Part shown: positions 61,633 through 64,000 of the stretch, piece by piece | Position numbering within the stretch: the first letter of the stretch is position 1 | How the letters are laid out: each line of letters begins with the position of its first letter | Origin: Kitasatospora aureofaciens | GTDB taxonomy: Bacteria; Actinomycetota; Actinomycetes; Streptomycetales; Streptomycetaceae | Reading direction: 5' to 3' | Assembly (NCBI RefSeq): GCF_001188955.3 | Contig: NZ_JPRF03000021.1 | Coordinates: 549,389 to 613,388, forward strand | DNA: 64,000 bases | Notes under the pieces: generated by a model | Seen by the model: the letters and a program-made list of their open reading frames with translations, nothing else | Told to the model about the DNA's origin: nothing | Database searches by the model: none | Made by a program: the position numbers and the translations under genes

Positions 61633-61836
61633 TCAGCGGCACCGCCCTGACCGGGTCAGCGGCTGTCGGCCGAGGGCCAGCGGACCTGGAAGCAGTGAAA
61701 CCCGGGCGGGGATCGCGGCTTCGACGCGCCTGTGGGTCCGGTAGGCGGCCTGGCGGCAGGGACGCGGGCGTGGGCAGTACCGGCGACCCCGGCCGCTCGG
61801 CAGGACGTCCCCGCACCAACCGCATCTGTCGCCCAT
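61633..61836 (-). CDS. possible small zinc-finger protein
   Basis: 67 residues: MGDRCGWCGDVLPSGRGRRY, then CPRPRPCRQAAYRTHRRVEA. The C-x2-C..C-x5-C layout with GRGRRYC..CRQ.AYR is a known streptomycete zinc-finger type. There is no good ribosome site, and repeat R3 directly adjoins its start. It may be a genuine small gene or a fragment. Confidence 0.4.
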   Translation of the reverse strand: MGDRCGWCGDVLPSGRGRRYCPRPRPCRQAAYRTHRRVEAAIPARVSLLPGPLALGRQPLTRSGRCR

Positions 61837-61842
61837 ATTCGA

Positions 61843-61920
61843 AGGATATGACCGTTTTCCTGCGACATGGGGCCGCCACCCGGCCGCCCCTCCGCTGCTT
61901 CTCGGGGGTGTGACCTGTTG
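61843..61920. repeat. dispersed repeat R3, copy 2
   Basis: Partner of 49717-49805. It borders the putative zinc-finger gene. The stretch 61921-62151 has no gene. Confidence 0.6.
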
Positions 61921-62151
61921 GTGGTTGGAGGCGTTTTTTGGGGTTGGCTGGGTCGGCCGGTTGGCTGCTGTGCCCGTCCTGGGCTGGGGCTGTTGCTGGT
62001 TGCTGTGTGTGTTTGCCGGGGGCATGCCATGGGATCGGAGGGAGGCATCAGAGGCGGGGATTTCCGGGTGTTCCTGAGGGTGTTTTGCTTCGGGGTTCCG
62101 GCGTGTTTTAGCGGCGTGTTTTCTGCCGGGTTTCCGGCGGGGTTTCCGGCG

Positions 62152-62232
62152 CGGATCTTTTCGGGGGCGGTTGGTGCGCGTCACGGGCAATGGGGTGTGA
62201 CGCGCACCGGGTTGTGATCCTGTCAGGTCGGG
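62152..62232. repeat. dispersed repeat R1, copy 2, with perfect hairpin
   Basis: Partner of 1591-1670. The stem is perfect here: 12-base arms at 62173-62184 and 62197-62208 around a 12-base loop. The stretch 62233-62625 has no gene that I can support. Confidence 0.75.
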
Positions 62233-62630
62233 AGTCGGGGGCTTGCTCGGGGGGTTGGTTGGATGCCTCGCGCGTGCCATCAAGCTTGGTGGTGGTGGGT
62301 CGTCTGGCCGCCGTCCTCGCCCCTGCCGCATCCCGTCCCTGGCGGCCGTTCCCGGGGGCCGCCGCGCCCGCCGTCCGGGGCGCCGCTGTGCGGTGCTGCG
62401 CCCTGCCCCGGCCGCCGTTTGTGTGTGGTGGGGGTGCGACAGGTGGGCGCGACAGCCGTAGTGAACCTGGTTGTGGGGTTGCGGGGTTGGGTGTGGGGCT
62501 TGTGAGCCGACATCCCTTCTTGTCCGGTATGCCCTGTGGGGATTGTGAGGCAGGGCCCGCGCTTTCCCTGGTAGGGGCGCCTGTCTGTAGGGCGGCCTGT
62601 GGGGCTGTGTGGCCGGTAGGGCAGCGCCCG

Positions 62631-62989
62631 TGTCCTCTGACATGAGATCTTGACTTTGTGCCAGGAGAGTTTGACGACCAGCAGTTTCCTGCCACTTGAT
62701 CTCGACCGTACGAATGAATGCAGAGGTGGGGAACGTGACTGCTCTGATACTGCTCGGCATCTTGGCGCTCACCATCGGCGGGTGCGCCTGTGTGGTGTGG
62801 GCGGAGCGCGGCGGGCCCCGGTGGGCCCGCGCCGTGGCGACCGTGACGCTCACTGCGGGTGAGCTGGTGCGCCGCTTCGGGAAGAACCGTAGTCGGAGCG
62901 GGAACCGGGCCACCGACGACGGTTACTAGCAACTGAATCGGGCGGTCAAACTCACCTGGCAAATGGTCAAGATCGCTTGTCAGAGCTCA
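62631..62989. mobile_element. 359-bp TIR-flanked passenger cassette without transposase (MIC-2)
   Basis: Imperfect inverted ends of about 49 bp (left TGTCCTCTGACATG, right in reverse complement TGAGCTCTGACAAG, both then with GATCTTGAC, TGCCAGG and GAGTTTGAC) enclose a single small gene. They are flanked by GCCCG at 62626-62630 and 62990-62994. The ends align with those of MIC-1 and with the isolated end at 27985-28033, so all belong to one family. No transposase fits in the space. Confidence 0.75.
62714..62929 (+). CDS. small membrane protein, passenger of MIC-2
   Basis: 71 residues from an ATG; a GTG at 62735 behind GAGGTGGGG is an alternative start. One hydrophobic helix, ALILLGILALTIGGCACVVW, is followed by a basic helix (ARAVATVTLTAGELVRRFGK) and a charged tail. 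It is probably a single-pass membrane peptide. It is the only gene in the cassette, ending about 10 bp before the right inverted repeat. Function unknown; small membrane peptides on mobile elements are often toxins, which is speculative here. Confidence 0.55.
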   Translation: MNAEVGNVTALILLGILALTIGGCACVVWAERGGPRWARAVATVTLTAGELVRRFGKNRSRSGNRATDDGY

Positions 62990-62994
62990 GCCCG

Positions 62995-64000
62995 TCCCGG
63001 GCCGCCGTCGCCGTCGCCATCGTTCTCGCCGCCGCCGCCGCCGCCGCCGCCATCGCCGGCGGCGGCGGCGTCCGGGGCCGACAGTGGCCGTGTGGGTCGC
63101 TTGGGTCGCTGTGTCTGGTCGACGTCGTCGGTTGATGTCTCGCGCGTCGTATGGAGCCGGGGGCGGCTGCTTCCCGTGGCCGGGCCGCCGTCCCGTCGTC
63201 TCGGTGCCCGGCGCCCGGCGCCCGGGGTGTGGGCGGCTGGCAGGCCGCCGTCCAGGAGGCCGGTTTGCCGTCCTTGGGAGAGGCCTTGGGAAGGGTGGCT
63301 GCGCCCCGGTCGTGGGTCTGGCCGGCACCTGCGCCCGGGGTGCCGCAGGCGCCTCCTGGACGACCTCGGCGCCGGGGCCGCCAGGCCCTACCCGAATACC
63401 GGCCGCCCCTGTTTCTCGGTGGCGCCGTAGGCGGCACCCCAGCCGTTTTCCGAGGGGCCGTCAGGCCCCGGCTATCGCCGAAGGCCCGCGCTGTTTGCTG
63501 GTTCCTGTTCTGGTTGTTTTCGTCGTGTTGGTTCTCGGAGTTCGGGAGGGTGCCGGGACCGGTCATTGTTGGCCGGTAGCAGCGGGTAGCGGGTTGGTGG
63601 TTGTTGTGGCATTAGGGGGCGGTATTCAGGGCGTTTGGCGATGGTTTTACGACCGGGGTGTCTGGGGCGCCTGGTGGTGTCTTCTGGCCTCTTTCCGGTG
63701 TGTCTGCGCGGTGACGCCCTGGGCCGGGTTTCGGTGACATTCCCGTGCGTTTCATGGGGGCCCGCGCTGTGCCCCGTGCCGCGCCCCGTGCGCGCCCCGT
63801 GCCGCGCCGTGTCTGGGGCTTTTTGACGGGGTGGGGTGTGACGGTTCGGTGGCTGTTTTCGGGGGAGTCCCCTGGCCGGATTCCCGGGGGTGGTGCGGGG
63901 GTCGGGTCGGTGACAGCTCTTGCATCTTCGACGGCCCCGCCCCCGCCTCGCCCCGGCACGGGGCGTCAGGCCTGGGGAGGACTGCCCGGGGAGCCCCGGC
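62995..64000. other. gene-free, GC-rich, palindrome-rich terminal stretch
   Basis: No frame combines a ribosome site with protein-like composition. It contains repeat R2 copy 2, a CCG/GCC-rich tract at about 63020-63080, a CCCGGCGCC tandem near 63210, and a GCCCCGTGCC tandem near 63770-63810. Confidence 0.55.
63225..63590. repeat. dispersed repeat R2, copy 2
   Basis: Partner of 43875-44160, with the same hairpin GGGGCCGTCAGGCCCC at about 63455. It is longer than copy 1 by small insertions. Non-coding in both places. Confidence 0.6.

Noticed and set aside
62995..64000. Linear replicon telomere
   Set aside because: Palindromes and GC tracts are suggestive, but I see no series of conserved telomeric loops and the window does not show an actual end.
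1..64000. tRNA, rRNA and known riboswitches
   Set aside because: I found no cloverleaf, rRNA core sequence or recognisable aptamer by eye; a covariance-model search would be needed to exclude small RNAs.

Overview
The window is very GC-rich, with the strong GC3 bias, GTG/TTG starts and GGAGG-type ribosome sites of a streptomycete-like actinomycete (Streptomyces, Kitasatospora or a close relative). Intact operons are separated by long gene-poor stretches full of truncated genes, insertion-sequence scraps and dispersed repeats. Fragments resembling plasmid replication-relaxation and linear-plasmid helicase proteins are present. I see no rRNA, tRNA, CRISPR array or core housekeeping cluster, so I infer a chromosome arm or a large linear plasmid. 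This rests on reading the sequence only; no database search was possible.

Layout. 0-9 kb: surface-type genes (YVTN beta-propeller plus IPT/TIG proteins, IPT-only proteins, a secreted beta-helix protein). 9-12 kb: a betagamma-crystallin-like protein and a three-gene operon with an ATP-dependent DNA ligase behind a LexA-like palindrome. 12.08-12.69 kb: a 613-bp transposon-like cassette with 88-bp inverted ends and a non-transposase gene. 13-19 kb: a glycine-rich secreted protein, an ATP-grasp enzyme with a Cys-tailed putative precursor, a hairpin array, a winged-helix regulator and small proteins. 20-26 kb: ferredoxin/reductase/P450 operon, then HAD phosphatase/glucose-6-phosphate dehydrogenase. 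26-32 kb: MmyB-type regulator, FAD oxidoreductase/ECF sigma factor, AraC regulator, IS debris. 33.6-37.8 kb: a helical effector-like protein overlapping a STAND NTPase-WD40 protein. 37.8-47 kb: an IS256, an isochorismatase-family gene inside a split repeat, a G1-type peptidase with four near-identical lectin repeats, and an intact IS3 that splits a gene. 47-57 kb: regulator/enzyme pairs (LysR/SDR, TetR/epoxide hydrolase, MmyB/aldo-keto reductase, TetR/quinone oxidoreductase). 58.6-61.5 kb: membrane genes of the CtaG and DUF2243 types and an unrecognised coiled-coil membrane protein. 61.5-64 kb: mostly non-coding, with second copies of repeats seen elsewhere and a second small cassette (359 bp).

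Three things stand out. First, the 33.6-37.8 kb pair shares a 16-residue motif at the C-terminus of the small protein and the N-terminus of the STAND protein, the arrangement expected of a bacterial amyloid-signalling immunity pair. Second, two short elements share related terminal inverted repeats and each has a clean 5-bp target duplication, but they carry different passenger genes and no transposase; a third isolated end lies at 28.0 kb. Third, the ATP-grasp/Cys-rich peptide pair looks like a ribosomal peptide (RiPP) locus with an unusual core.
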